Of a stretch of 13,451 nt of DNA, positions 6,197-11,967 are shown one piece after another; position 1 is the first letter of the stretch, and every line of letters begins with the position of its first letter. Both the position numbers and the translations under genes were made by a program. The notes below the pieces were generated by a model. The model worked only from the letters and a program-made list of their open reading frames with translations, was not told the DNA's origin and searched no databases. This DNA is from JABIEQ01 sp964516055 (GTDB taxonomy: Bacteria; Patescibacteriota; Patescibacteriia; Magasanikbacterales; UBA922): the NCBI GenBank assembly GCA_964516055.1, contig CAZEYK010000034.1:1-13451 (forward strand). Reading direction: 5' to 3'.

Positions 6197-8110
6197 CTAT
6201 TTTCCCCCATAATAGTTGAGAAGGAGCGTGCTACTTTCACTTATTTCACCACTTATTTCAGCAAATTCTCCATCTTCTCCCATAACGTCTATATATACTT
6301 TCTTTGGTTGTGCTTCTTCATCTCCTTGTACCCAAAGATAATTTTTGTCATCTTCTCTTTTTAGAGCAGAGGAATCAATGGAATATGTGTCTTTTTCTCC
6401 CGTAATAATACGAACCTGTACGCTGGTATGTTGTGGAAATGATAATTCATCATCAATTTTTGCTTGTACCATAATGGTATGAAGTTCTTCATCTATTTGT
6501 GGACTAATTCTTGTAACAGTGGCTTCATACACAGTAAGCTCGTCATCTGGCAAAAAAAATTGAACGAGATCCCCCACCTTTATGATGTCTTTTTCTCCTT
6601 CGGGTAATCCAAATTGAATTTCATTTTTTGCTTTTGCAGAAAGTGATGTTTTTACATCTACCATGTCAAAAGCAGGTATGCTTGTCATAGCAATTTCTCC
6701 AACATTTATGCTTCTTTTTGAAATCACTCCACTAAATGGCGCCCTGATAGCACTTCTTCCTTTTTGAACTGCTGTTTTTTGGTAACCAGTGTTCGCTATG
6801 CTGTATTGATTTTTACTAGCATCAATTTCTTTTTGTACCACTGTTTTTGCATACGCAATTTCTTTTTCAAATTGGGCAATATTTGCTTCAAGAATTTTTA
6901 TTTTTGAAGAAACTTCTACATTGCTTTTTGACCATTTTTCATTGAGTAACGCAATTGATGACTGTTGTTTAACCAATTTTTCTTCTAACACAGAAATTTT
7001 TTCTCGTTGTTTTACGTCTACTTCTAATAGATTATTTTGCGCTTTCTCGTATTTTTCATTCGCACTATAGAGTTTACTTTGTGCATTTTGTATAGAAATG
7101 GCAAGGCTATCTAGTGTCATTCCTGCATCAGCCGATACACCAAAAGAACTATTTACCACTGTTTGCAATCTTTCGAGTAGTGATTCTGCTTGGTCGGTAA
7201 GCTGTGTATACATTTCATCAGTTCGATTTTGAGATGCATCAAATATTCGAAGTTTACTTCTATACGCATTGAGCTCGTTTACCACATCATAAAGATCGTT
7301 TCGACTAAATACCCAAAGTGATAACGGAATATCATTTTGGGAGATGTCACTAGAAAATCCCACTTTAGAAAATTTGCTTCCACCACCAAGCACTTGCAAT
7401 GCAACAAGGTGTGTATCATATAGTGCCACCTTTAGTGTATCTTTTGCTTGTGCAACCGTATCTTGTGCTTGCTTTACTGCTACTTTTTCTAATTGTTTGG
7501 CTTCTTGGAGTTCTGTTTGGGCTATGTCTAGTTGGTCATATTCAACTTGAATTGTTTCGTCTTCCATCCGAAGCCCTGTGGTATCGTATGTGTTTGTGTA
7601 GTTGTCTTGTTTTAATGTTTCTAGGGCAACTTTTTTTTCTTCTAATTTTTGTTTTAAATTTTCTATGTGAGCAGATGATACTGCTGTTGTGTTTTGGTAG
7701 TCATCATATGCTTTTTGCATTTCATTCTTTTTAGATTGTATTTCTAATCCTGATTCACTGTCTACTCCTTCTGGAAGTAAATAAGCAAGAATTTGTCCTT
7801 TTTCTACCCTATCTCCAATGTCGACAAGAATATCTTCTACAATACCTACCCGCCGTGTATACACGCTTGCGCTTTCATGTGACAAAACTTTTCCTATGAG
7901 CAATAATTGTTCATCCTTCATTTTCTTTGGAGAAGTTGTCTTGTATACTTTTGTATCGGTGGTGGTACTATTTTTTTCTTCAGATACTCCCGTATCTGGA
8001 TTTTTCATGGCAAATACGCCTACTCCCGAAAAGATCAAAAGCATTGATCCAATGATAATTGCTGAAATATATTTTTTTCGCAATGTTTCACGTTTTTTTT
8101 GTAAAAACAT
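6197..8110 (-). CDS. Long RND membrane fusion (periplasmic adaptor) protein
   Basis: 637 residues from the ATG at 8110; an in-frame TTG at 8146 would add 12 residues and looks less likely. It is a HlyD/CusB-type adaptor that links an RND pump to the outside. An N-terminal membrane helix (about 15-34) is followed by the first lipoyl half (about 76-112, with VEDILVDIGDRVEKGQILA). A very long alpha-hairpin region (about 118-450) contains two or more coiled-coil stretches, with a non-heptad patch in the middle. The second lipoyl half follows (IRAPFSGVISKRSINVGE), then a beta-barrel (about 505-570) and a membrane-proximal domain. CusB-like adaptors are about 400 residues, so the hairpin is much enlarged. 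No TolC/CusC-type gene is nearby. The gene is 6 nt upstream of the pump gene. The family call is firm. Confidence 0.88.
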   Translation of the reverse strand: MFLQKKRETLRKKYISAIIIGSMLLIFSGVGVFAMKNPDTGVSEEKNSTTTDTKVYKTTSPKKMKDEQLLLIGKVLSHESASVYTRRVGIVEDILVDIGDRVEKGQILAYLLPEGVDSESGLEIQSKKNEMQKAYDDYQNTTAVSSAHIENLKQKLEEKKVALETLKQDNYTNTYDTTGLRMEDETIQVEYDQLDIAQTELQEAKQLEKVAVKQAQDTVAQAKDTLKVALYDTHLVALQVLGGGSKFSKVGFSSDISQNDIPLSLWVFSRNDLYDVVNELNAYRSKLRIFDASQNRTDEMYTQLTDQAESLLERLQTVVNSSFGVSADAGMTLDSLAISIQNAQSKLYSANEKYEKAQNNLLEVDVKQREKISVLEEKLVKQQSSIALLNEKWSKSNVEVSSKIKILEANIAQFEKEIAYAKTVVQKEIDASKNQYSIANTGYQKTAVQKGRSAIRAPFSGVISKRSINVGEIAMTSIPAFDMVDVKTSLSAKAKNEIQFGLPEGEKDIIKVGDLVQFFLPDDELTVYEATVTRISPQIDEELHTIMVQAKIDDELSFPQHTSVQVRIITGEKDTYSIDSSALKREDDKNYLWVQGDEEAQPKKVYIDVMGEDGEFAEISGEISESSTLLLNYYGGK

Positions 8111-8181
8111 AATAAAGAGATACGTTAAATAAATAACAAAAAACAAGTACTACAATATACTTGCCTATTTATGTGTATCTC

Positions 8182-8628
8182 TTACCAAGATTTTGAATGG
8201 AGTATTCCGCTAGAAAAAAGAATGGTACGACAAAAAAATTGTATATGTTCCTGAAACGCATATTTCCAGCGCTGCAAGATATGTGACGCTATTCCAGATA
8301 AAGATTCCTTTTTACCAATAATGGACGCAAGGAGTATGCCAAATAGGACAATCACAAGAGCAAATAATTCTGTCCCCATTACGGATGGTATATGGTGGCT
8401 TAACATGGTATCCATAGCCGTCATAGCACCAGCATAATTTATTGTTGCAGTGATATCCCCACAGCACCCATGATGCATTGCCGCGGTGTCCATTGTTGTT
8501 GTCATATCCATGATACCATTGTGTAGCGCCATACCTATCGAACCACCTGCACATGAAAGCAACAAAACTATTGTTATGCTTAATACAACTATGTTGCTCA
8601 AAATATTTGTCAGTTTAAGACGTTTCAT
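8182..8628 (-). CDS. Met/His/Cys-rich membrane protein, possible metal sensor or carrier
   Basis: 148 residues from the ATG at 8628; an upstream TTG would add two. I recognise no family. A hydrophobic N-terminal helix (about 9-27) ends in LLLSC, a marginal lipobox. Next comes a segment of about 50 residues loaded with methionine and histidine, including the patch MHHGCCG and the repeated patterns DMTTTMDTAAM and AMDTM. A second membrane helix (about 87-106) and a basic tail of about 40 residues with HIQFFC follow. With two helices the rich segment would face outside and both ends inside. Composition suggests soft-metal binding (Cu+, Ag+). It is 71 nt upstream of the adaptor gene and 17 nt downstream of the DUF2238-like gene. 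Function is inferred only from composition and context. Confidence 0.68.
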   Translation of the reverse strand: MKRLKLTNILSNIVVLSITIVLLLSCAGGSIGMALHNGIMDMTTTMDTAAMHHGCCGDITATINYAGAMTAMDTMLSHHIPSVMGTELFALVIVLFGILLASIIGKKESLSGIASHILQRWKYAFQEHIQFFCRTILFSSGILHSKSW

Positions 8629-8645
8629 ATTCAACGATAATCATA

Positions 8646-9272
8646 TCATACAACAATTTTTTGATCAATACTTAGTTTTTTACTCTGTGGCGGTATGTGT
8701 ATATTTATCACTTTTTTATATATATGCTTTATTTGTATACTTACCGCAGCAAGTACGGCTCCGCCCCCATTTGCCAGCATGTCGGTGATGGTATCAATCG
8801 TGCCTTTTTGTGCTTTTGGCATGTTGCTGTATTCCATTGCCGTGTCCCACATCCATTCAAATCCTTCCCAGAGTGCTCCAATACATAGGGTACCGAGTAT
8901 TCCTATTAGGCATATTGTTTTTATTGATAGTTTCTTTTTTTGCTGTGTTGCTATTATCCATATAGCAAAAAAACACAGGAATCCTCCATAGGTATGCAGA
9001 AGCAAATCTATATTTCCATGTTCATACAATCCTTTTGCCATAGCAATGATATGAAGTAGGTATAATAGTGATATGGCGCTGTCTATAAGATACTTTTGTG
9101 GACTTTTTTTGAATACTGGTGTGGCAAAAATAATCAGGGTGGTAACCATAATAAGCCCCACAGTGACAATACCCACGAGCCAATTCAGGACTATGCAAAT
9201 ATAAAGTGCTCCGATGATACTAAGTATTTTTAAGCATTGACTACTTGTTTTTGCGTGTATTTTATTATTCAT
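8646..9272 (-). CDS. DUF2238/YjdF-like integral membrane protein
   Basis: 208 residues, about six predicted transmembrane helices, basic termini. Conserved-looking features are LLHTYGGF in the middle, GALWEGFEWMWD, and DTITDMLANGGGA near the last helix. Together these resemble DUF2238 (YjdF) membrane proteins of unknown function, in which His, Glu-Trp and Asp-x-x-x-Asp motifs line the membrane. The assignment is from memory of the motif pattern and could be wrong. It is the first gene of the efflux operon: 17 nt separate it from the Met/His-rich protein gene, and a palindrome lies about 45-60 nt upstream of its start. The start context is TAATATG with no SD. Confidence 0.7.
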   Translation of the reverse strand: MNNKIHAKTSSQCLKILSIIGALYICIVLNWLVGIVTVGLIMVTTLIIFATPVFKKSPQKYLIDSAISLLYLLHIIAMAKGLYEHGNIDLLLHTYGGFLCFFAIWIIATQQKKKLSIKTICLIGILGTLCIGALWEGFEWMWDTAMEYSNMPKAQKGTIDTITDMLANGGGAVLAAVSIQIKHIYKKVINIHIPPQSKKLSIDQKIVV

Positions 9273-9315
9273 ATTAGGTAACTTATCAAAAATACGTTTA
9301 TTCTACAAAGTATTT

Positions 9316-9333
9316 TACTCTATTGATAGAGTA
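9316..9333. promoter_or_regulatory. Palindromic operator candidate upstream of the efflux operon
   Basis: TACTCTATTGATAGAGTA is a perfect inverted repeat of 8-nt arms with a 2-nt centre. It lies 10 nt upstream of TAGAAT (9305-9300, minus strand), the best -10 candidate for the operon, and covers the place where a -35 would be; no good -35 is present there. ACTCTAT...ATAGAGT arms recall MerR-family metalloregulator dyads, but no regulator gene is in the window. Confidence 0.45.
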
Positions 9334-9368
9334 CCATTTCTCTTTCCAGTGTACTTTTTATCTATAAA

Positions 9369-9392
9369 AAAACCGCTAAATTCAACGGTTTT
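9369..9392 (-). terminator. Rho-independent terminator after tRNA-Thr
   Basis: A 7-bp stem (AAAACCG with CGGTTTT) around a 10-nt loop lies about 15 nt beyond the tRNA 3' end. On the minus strand it is followed by a run of seven T. This ends the tRNA transcript and insulates the efflux operon promoter. Confidence 0.7.
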
Positions 9393-9407
9393 ATTTATGT
9401 TTTTTTC

Positions 9408-9483
9408 TGGAGCCGTCACCCAGGATTGAACTGGGGACCTTCGCCTTACCATGGCGACGCTCTACCAACTGAGCTATGACGGC
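9408..9483 (-). tRNA. tRNA-Thr (GGT anticodon), CCA encoded
   Basis: Full cloverleaf on the minus strand. The acceptor stem is GCCGTCA/TGACGGC and the D arm is GCTC...GAGC with AGTTGGTA. The anticodon stem is TCGCC/GGCGA with loop ATGGTAA, giving anticodon GGT and reading ACC and ACT threonine codons. The T arm is CCCAG/CTGGG with TTCAATC. The discriminator is T and the CCA end is encoded in the DNA. A promoter and a terminator flank it, so it is a single-gene transcript. Confidence 0.95.
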
Positions 9484-9504
9484 ATAAAAAAAGAAAGCGG
9501 GAAT

Positions 9505-9533
9505 AGTATATGTTACTTTTGTGATTTCGTCAA
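9505..9533 (-). promoter_or_regulatory. Promoter of tRNA-Thr
   Basis: On the minus strand: TTGACG (9533-9528), a 17-nt spacer and TATACT (9510-9505), about 20 nt upstream of the tRNA 5' end. Ten of twelve positions match the sigma-70 consensus, with optimal spacing. Confidence 0.78.
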
Positions 9534-9564
9534 CACGGATATTATCCTGCTCTGTCGGTATTCC

Positions 9565-10422
9565 TTACGACTGACACGTAGCACAATAGACGGTTCCTCT
9601 TCCTGCTATTTTTGTTTTGGTAAGCGGATGAGTACAGGTGTAACAAGGCTTTCCTCCCCTGCCATAGACTTTCAAAAATTTGAGGTAATTCCCTTGATTT
9701 CCATTTGCATCAACATAATTGTTGAAGGTTGTGCCTCGTTCTTGTATCGCTTTTTTTAAGATGTGTTTGATGGCTTTGAATAGTCGTTCTTTTTCTGTAT
9801 CTGTAAGTGAAGATACTTTTCTTGTGGGACGAATGCCCGCAAGGAAACATGATTCATCAACATAAATATTTCCAATGCCGGCAATGTATTGTTGATTGAG
9901 TAAAAATTGTTTTATGGTGGTATGTTTCCCATCAAGAAGGTTATTGAAAACGTATTTGGTGAATTCGCGTGTGAGTGGTTCTACGCCATAATTACTGATG
10001 ATGAGATCTTTTGTTTCTTCATCTACCACTTTCATATAGCCAAATTGGCGCATGCAGTTAAAGTATAGAGTCGTATTGTCTACAAAATGGAACATGATAT
10101 AACTGTATTTTCCTGGGAGGACAAGATCGTCTGAGGAAAATGAATGGCCACCGACGAGAATACCACTCTCTCCCTGGTACATGAGTTGTCCTGTCATTTT
10201 TAGATGGACGAGCAAATGCCAATCTCCCATGAGCGCAAAGGATAGAAGTTTCCCGTAGCGGTTAATTTCTATGAATTGGTTCCCAGTGAGAATATCAATA
10301 AATTCTTGTGTTGGTTGTTTCACAAGATTTTGCTTTTTAACCTCTACCTGTTTAATATCTTTGTATAATATTTTTTCTGTGAGGTCTCGCTTTATTGTTT
10401 CTACTTCTGGAAGCTCTGGCAT
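9565..10422 (-). CDS. mutM: Formamidopyrimidine-DNA glycosylase (Fpg/MutM)
   Basis: 285 residues, complete. Bifunctional glycosylase/AP lyase that removes 8-oxoguanine and formamidopyrimidines. The mature N-terminus after Met removal is Pro2-Glu3 (MPELPEVETI), the Schiff-base proline and catalytic glutamate. Lys58 in RYGKLL matches the conserved phosphate-contacting lysine, and HLKMTGQL provides the intercalating methionine region. The helix-two-turn-helix reads NQQYIAGIGNIYVDE. The C-terminal zinc finger has CYTC and YCATC, with Arg in GRGTVYC for damaged-base binding. Length and domain order are normal. It appears monocistronic on the minus strand, diverging from the plus-strand unit at 10485. 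A weak promoter (TGTACA, 17 nt, TATCGT) can be drawn upstream. No SD precedes the ATG. Confidence 0.96.
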   Translation of the reverse strand: MPELPEVETIKRDLTEKILYKDIKQVEVKKQNLVKQPTQEFIDILTGNQFIEINRYGKLLSFALMGDWHLLVHLKMTGQLMYQGESGILVGGHSFSSDDLVLPGKYSYIMFHFVDNTTLYFNCMRQFGYMKVVDEETKDLIISNYGVEPLTREFTKYVFNNLLDGKHTTIKQFLLNQQYIAGIGNIYVDESCFLAGIRPTRKVSSLTDTEKERLFKAIKHILKKAIQERGTTFNNYVDANGNQGNYLKFLKVYGRGGKPCYTCTHPLTKTKIAGRGTVYCATCQS

Positions 10423-10484
10423 ATAAACAACTTAATTTCTATAACGATAGCAAAAAACATATTTTCTGTACACATCCGTTAGGC

Positions 10485-10513
10485 TTGACAATTACGCCTT
10501 TTCCTATTATAGT
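10485..10513 (+). promoter_or_regulatory. Consensus promoter of the plus-strand small unit
   Basis: TTGACA (10485-10490), exactly 17 nt, then TATAGT (10508-10513). Transcription should start near 10520, about 30 nt before the ATG at 10550. It is one of the best promoters in the window and points away from mutM. Confidence 0.82.
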
Positions 10514-10549
10514 TATTAATCACCCTTTTCCAATAACGGAGGTACTGCG

Positions 10550-10786
10550 ATGGGAATCATCATTCCTTTTCCACGTCCTCCGGAACAGGGGGAACAATCA
10601 CGAGAAGAAAAAATATTCGACGAGGTTTCCCGCCGCTTTCAGAGCAATCTGGATAACGGTGGGAATCCCACCGCGTGCATGAATGCAGCGATTCTGTCAG
10701 TATGCTTACTGACTACGGATTGCTGCATGCAAGCATGCATAGTGGCGAGGCTTCGCGATTTTTTTTCATCAAACCACCATAATTGA
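10550..10786 (+). CDS. Small Cys-rich protein of unknown function (or structured RNA)
   Basis: 78 codons. In favour of coding: a consensus promoter, a strong SD (GGAGGT, 6 nt before the ATG) where most neighbours have none, and a start MGIIIPFPRPPE. The IIPFPRP motif is one I recall at the head of many short hypothetical proteins. A charged helix follows (about 18-35), then a hydrophobic Cys-rich stretch (about 43-64) with C43, C52, C58, C59 and C63, possibly a membrane helix or metal site. Against coding, or additional to it: the 3' half is packed with perfect hairpins, and a short GC stem followed by eight T (10759-10766) sits inside the frame. Base composition is clearly richer in G and C than the neighbours, with CGC, CTG and GCG codons, which fits transfer or an RNA gene. 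No family recognised. Confidence 0.55.
   Translation: MGIIIPFPRPPEQGEQSREEKIFDEVSRRFQSNLDNGGNPTACMNAAILSVCLLTTDCCMQACIVARLRDFFSSNHHN
10657..10766 (+). ncRNA. Cluster of RNA hairpins within the small ORF
   Basis: The stems in order are as follows. CGGTGGG/CCCACCG (10657-10673, loop AAT). An outer 10-bp stem 10683-10692 with 10719-10728 encloses a perfect 7-bp stem GTCAGTA/TACTGAC (10696-10713, loop TGCT). TGCATG/CATGCA (10724-10739, loop CAAG) overlaps the outer stem and so competes with it. GCGA/TCGC (10745-10756) is followed by T8. This may be a small RNA, a regulatory 3' region, or structure within an mRNA. It matches no RNA family I recognise. Confidence 0.4.
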
Positions 10787-10814
10787 CGACACAGTGAATC
10801 CTCTCTGTGTCGTC
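10785..10814 (+). terminator. Stable hairpin after the small ORF
   Basis: A perfect 10-bp stem GACGACACAG/CTGTGTCGTC with a 10-nt loop starts within the TGA stop codon of the small ORF. It lacks a T run on either strand, so it may protect the 3' end or pause transcription rather than terminate alone. Confidence 0.5.
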
Positions 10815-10831
10815 CTCCCCTTCATCTATTT

Positions 10832-10865
10832 AAAAAGTCCGTGTCTATATGCACGGACTTTTTTT
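10832..10865. terminator. Bidirectional rho-independent terminator
   Basis: A 12-bp stem AAAAAGTCCGTG/CACGGACTTTTT with an 8-nt loop has T runs on both strands. It serves the plus-strand small unit and the minus-strand gene ending at 10878. Confidence 0.88.
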
Positions 10866-10877
10866 ATTTCTTGTGTA

Positions 10878-11399
10878 TTATGCGACGTCTTCTTGATTAC
10901 TTGTATCTGTTCCTTTTTTGAGTTGTTCCATATATGCTTGTCTTCGTGCATCAAGATCAATAGGTTCTCCTGTATATGGCGTTTGATTTGGTGTTCCTCC
11001 CGCTTTTAGCTGCTCCATATGAGCAGCTGCCTTTGCGGCGATATCTATGGGAGCTCCATTGATATCTTTTTTGGGAACAAAGGATGATATTTTTTCGTTA
11101 ATTTTATCCAAGATTGCTATATTCATATCTGATTCATCCATTTGACCATCTCGTACTTGCTCGAGAAGTGTTTTGTAATAGCCGGTAAGCTGATCAGCAA
11201 GGTTGATTTTTTGTTTTTCATCAATTGTCATTCCTAAAGCAACAGCATCTGCTACGGCTTGTTCAACTTTCCCTCTCGCCATTGCACGAAGTTCATCTTC
11301 ATTTTTACTTCGAAGAAATTCTCCTGTCATCATTCTAGGAGCATCTCCAAGTTCTTCTTTCGGGATTCTTGCTCCAATTCCCATGCCTTCTCTCATCAT
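10878..11399 (-). CDS. Hypothetical protein with C-terminal tandem repeat
   Basis: 173 residues, soluble, charged, no signal peptide or membrane helix. Family not recognised. The N-terminal two thirds look alpha-helical (residues 34-105, with many A, E and K heptad-like patterns). The C-terminus contains two copies of a unit of about 29 residues: G-A-P-I-D-I-A-A-K-A-A-A-H-M-E-Q-L-K (from 115) and G-E-P-I-D-L-D-A-R-R-Q-A-Y-M-E-Q-L-K (from 144), each followed by a linker rich in G, T, N and Q. They share PID and MEQLK and look like short linear binding motifs or amphipathic helices. Start at the first of two adjacent ATG codons, preceded by a 17-nt sequence identical to that at the start of the next gene upstream. 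A TATAAT at 11437-11432 is the probable -10. Confidence 0.72.
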   Translation of the reverse strand: MMREGMGIGARIPKEELGDAPRMMTGEFLRSKNEDELRAMARGKVEQAVADAVALGMTIDEKQKINLADQLTGYYKTLLEQVRDGQMDESDMNIAILDKINEKISSFVPKKDINGAPIDIAAKAAAHMEQLKAGGTPNQTPYTGEPIDLDARRQAYMEQLKKGTDTSNQEDVA

Positions 11400-11409
11400 A
11401 TAGTTATAT
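11393..11409 (-). repeat. 17-nt start-region repeat, copy 1
   Basis: TCATCATATAGTTATAT on the plus strand. On the minus strand it reads ATATAACTATATGATGA, covering the first codons (ATGATG) of the 173-residue protein gene and the 11 nt before. An identical copy lies at 11820-11836. The part before the ATG is itself an inverted repeat (ATATA-AC-TATAT). Confidence 0.65.
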
Positions 11410-11494
11410 ACGTTAATATTACGAGTTATTTATTATATAGCTTATCAAATTATGGAAAACAAATACAATACCCTCCTGAATAAAAGGTATACCA

Positions 11495-11518
11495 AAAAAG
11501 AGCCTTTTGGCTCTTTTT
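11495..11518 (-). terminator. Rho-independent terminator of the DUF378-like gene
   Basis: A 10-bp perfect stem AAAAAGAGCC/GGCTCTTTTT with a TTTT loop lies 8 nt after the stop codon, with a T run on the minus strand (and another on the plus). Confidence 0.85.
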
Positions 11519-11526
11519 ATGTTGTG

Positions 11527-11826
11527 TTATTTTCCAGAACAGTTTCCACCTTTGCAGCTACCTGCCTTTTCTTCTTTCTTTTCTGAACCACATGATCCAC
11601 CGCAACATCCGTGTCCTTTGCATGCTTTGCATTTGCACTTTACGATGAGAAGAATGGCAGAAAGTCCAACAAGCACATACACGAGTCTTTCGAGCCATGA
11701 GATGCTTCCGAAAATTTTGTTTACAAGGTTCCAATTAAATGCACCAATGAGGCCCCAGTTGAGTCCTCCAATAAGAACCAAGACCTTTGCAATCTTTGTT
11801 CCCATACAACATCCACCTTTCATCAT
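11527..11826 (-). CDS. DUF378-like membrane protein with Cys-rich tail
   Basis: 99 residues. The core (about 11-62) has two transmembrane helices with the DUF378 pattern: GGLNWGLIGAFNWNLV, an IFG turn, then LVYVLVGLSAILL. DUF378 proteins (YuzA-like) are small membrane proteins of unknown function. What stands out are ten cysteines: C6 and C7 before the first helix and eight in the tail, in the clusters KCKCKAC, GCCGG, SCG, SCKGGNC. They suggest binding of a soft metal or a disulfide-rich tail. Start at the first of two ATG codons, with the same 17-nt start region as the next gene. A probable promoter (TTTTCA, 17 nt, TATAGT at 11879-11874) precedes a small GC hairpin (CCCC/GGGG, about 11851-11866) in the leader. 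It is flanked by terminators, so it is a single-gene transcript. Confidence 0.8.
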   Translation of the reverse strand: MMKGGCCMGTKIAKVLVLIGGLNWGLIGAFNWNLVNKIFGSISWLERLVYVLVGLSAILLIVKCKCKACKGHGCCGGSCGSEKKEEKAGSCKGGNCSGK

Positions 11827-11836
11827 ATAGTTATAT
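11820..11836 (-). repeat. 17-nt start-region repeat, copy 2
   Basis: Identical to 11393-11409 and in the same position relative to the start codon, here of the DUF378-like gene. The two coding sequences are otherwise unrelated after the first few codons. Confidence 0.65.
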
Positions 11837-11873
11837 GATTAATTATTAACCCCCCTTATTACGGGGTATTTTC

Positions 11874-11902
11874 ACTATACCACATTGTGCGTATTTTGAA
11901 AA
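11874..11902 (-). promoter_or_regulatory. Probable promoter of the DUF378-like gene
   Basis: On the minus strand TATAGT (11879-11874) lies 17 nt downstream of TTTTCA (11902-11897). The -10 is good and the -35 mediocre. The expected leader of about 40 nt carries a CCCC/GGGG hairpin. Confidence 0.45.
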
Positions 11903-11967
11903 CAATCCTGGACATAATTCATACTTATGCGGTATGCTTTATATCTATTCTTATTATTTTCTTTTTT

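Noticed and set aside
7399..7734. Plus-strand hydrophobic open frame opposite the adaptor gene
   Set aside because: Its Leu/Val/Phe runs are the mirror of Gln/Lys/Glu codons in the coiled coil; no SD or promoter.
11887..11967. GTG start giving the peroxiredoxin a 27-residue hydrophobic N-terminus
   Set aside because: The ATG at 11968 gives the usual Bcp length and Cys45 numbering, and the interval contains a plausible promoter. Kept only as an alternative.
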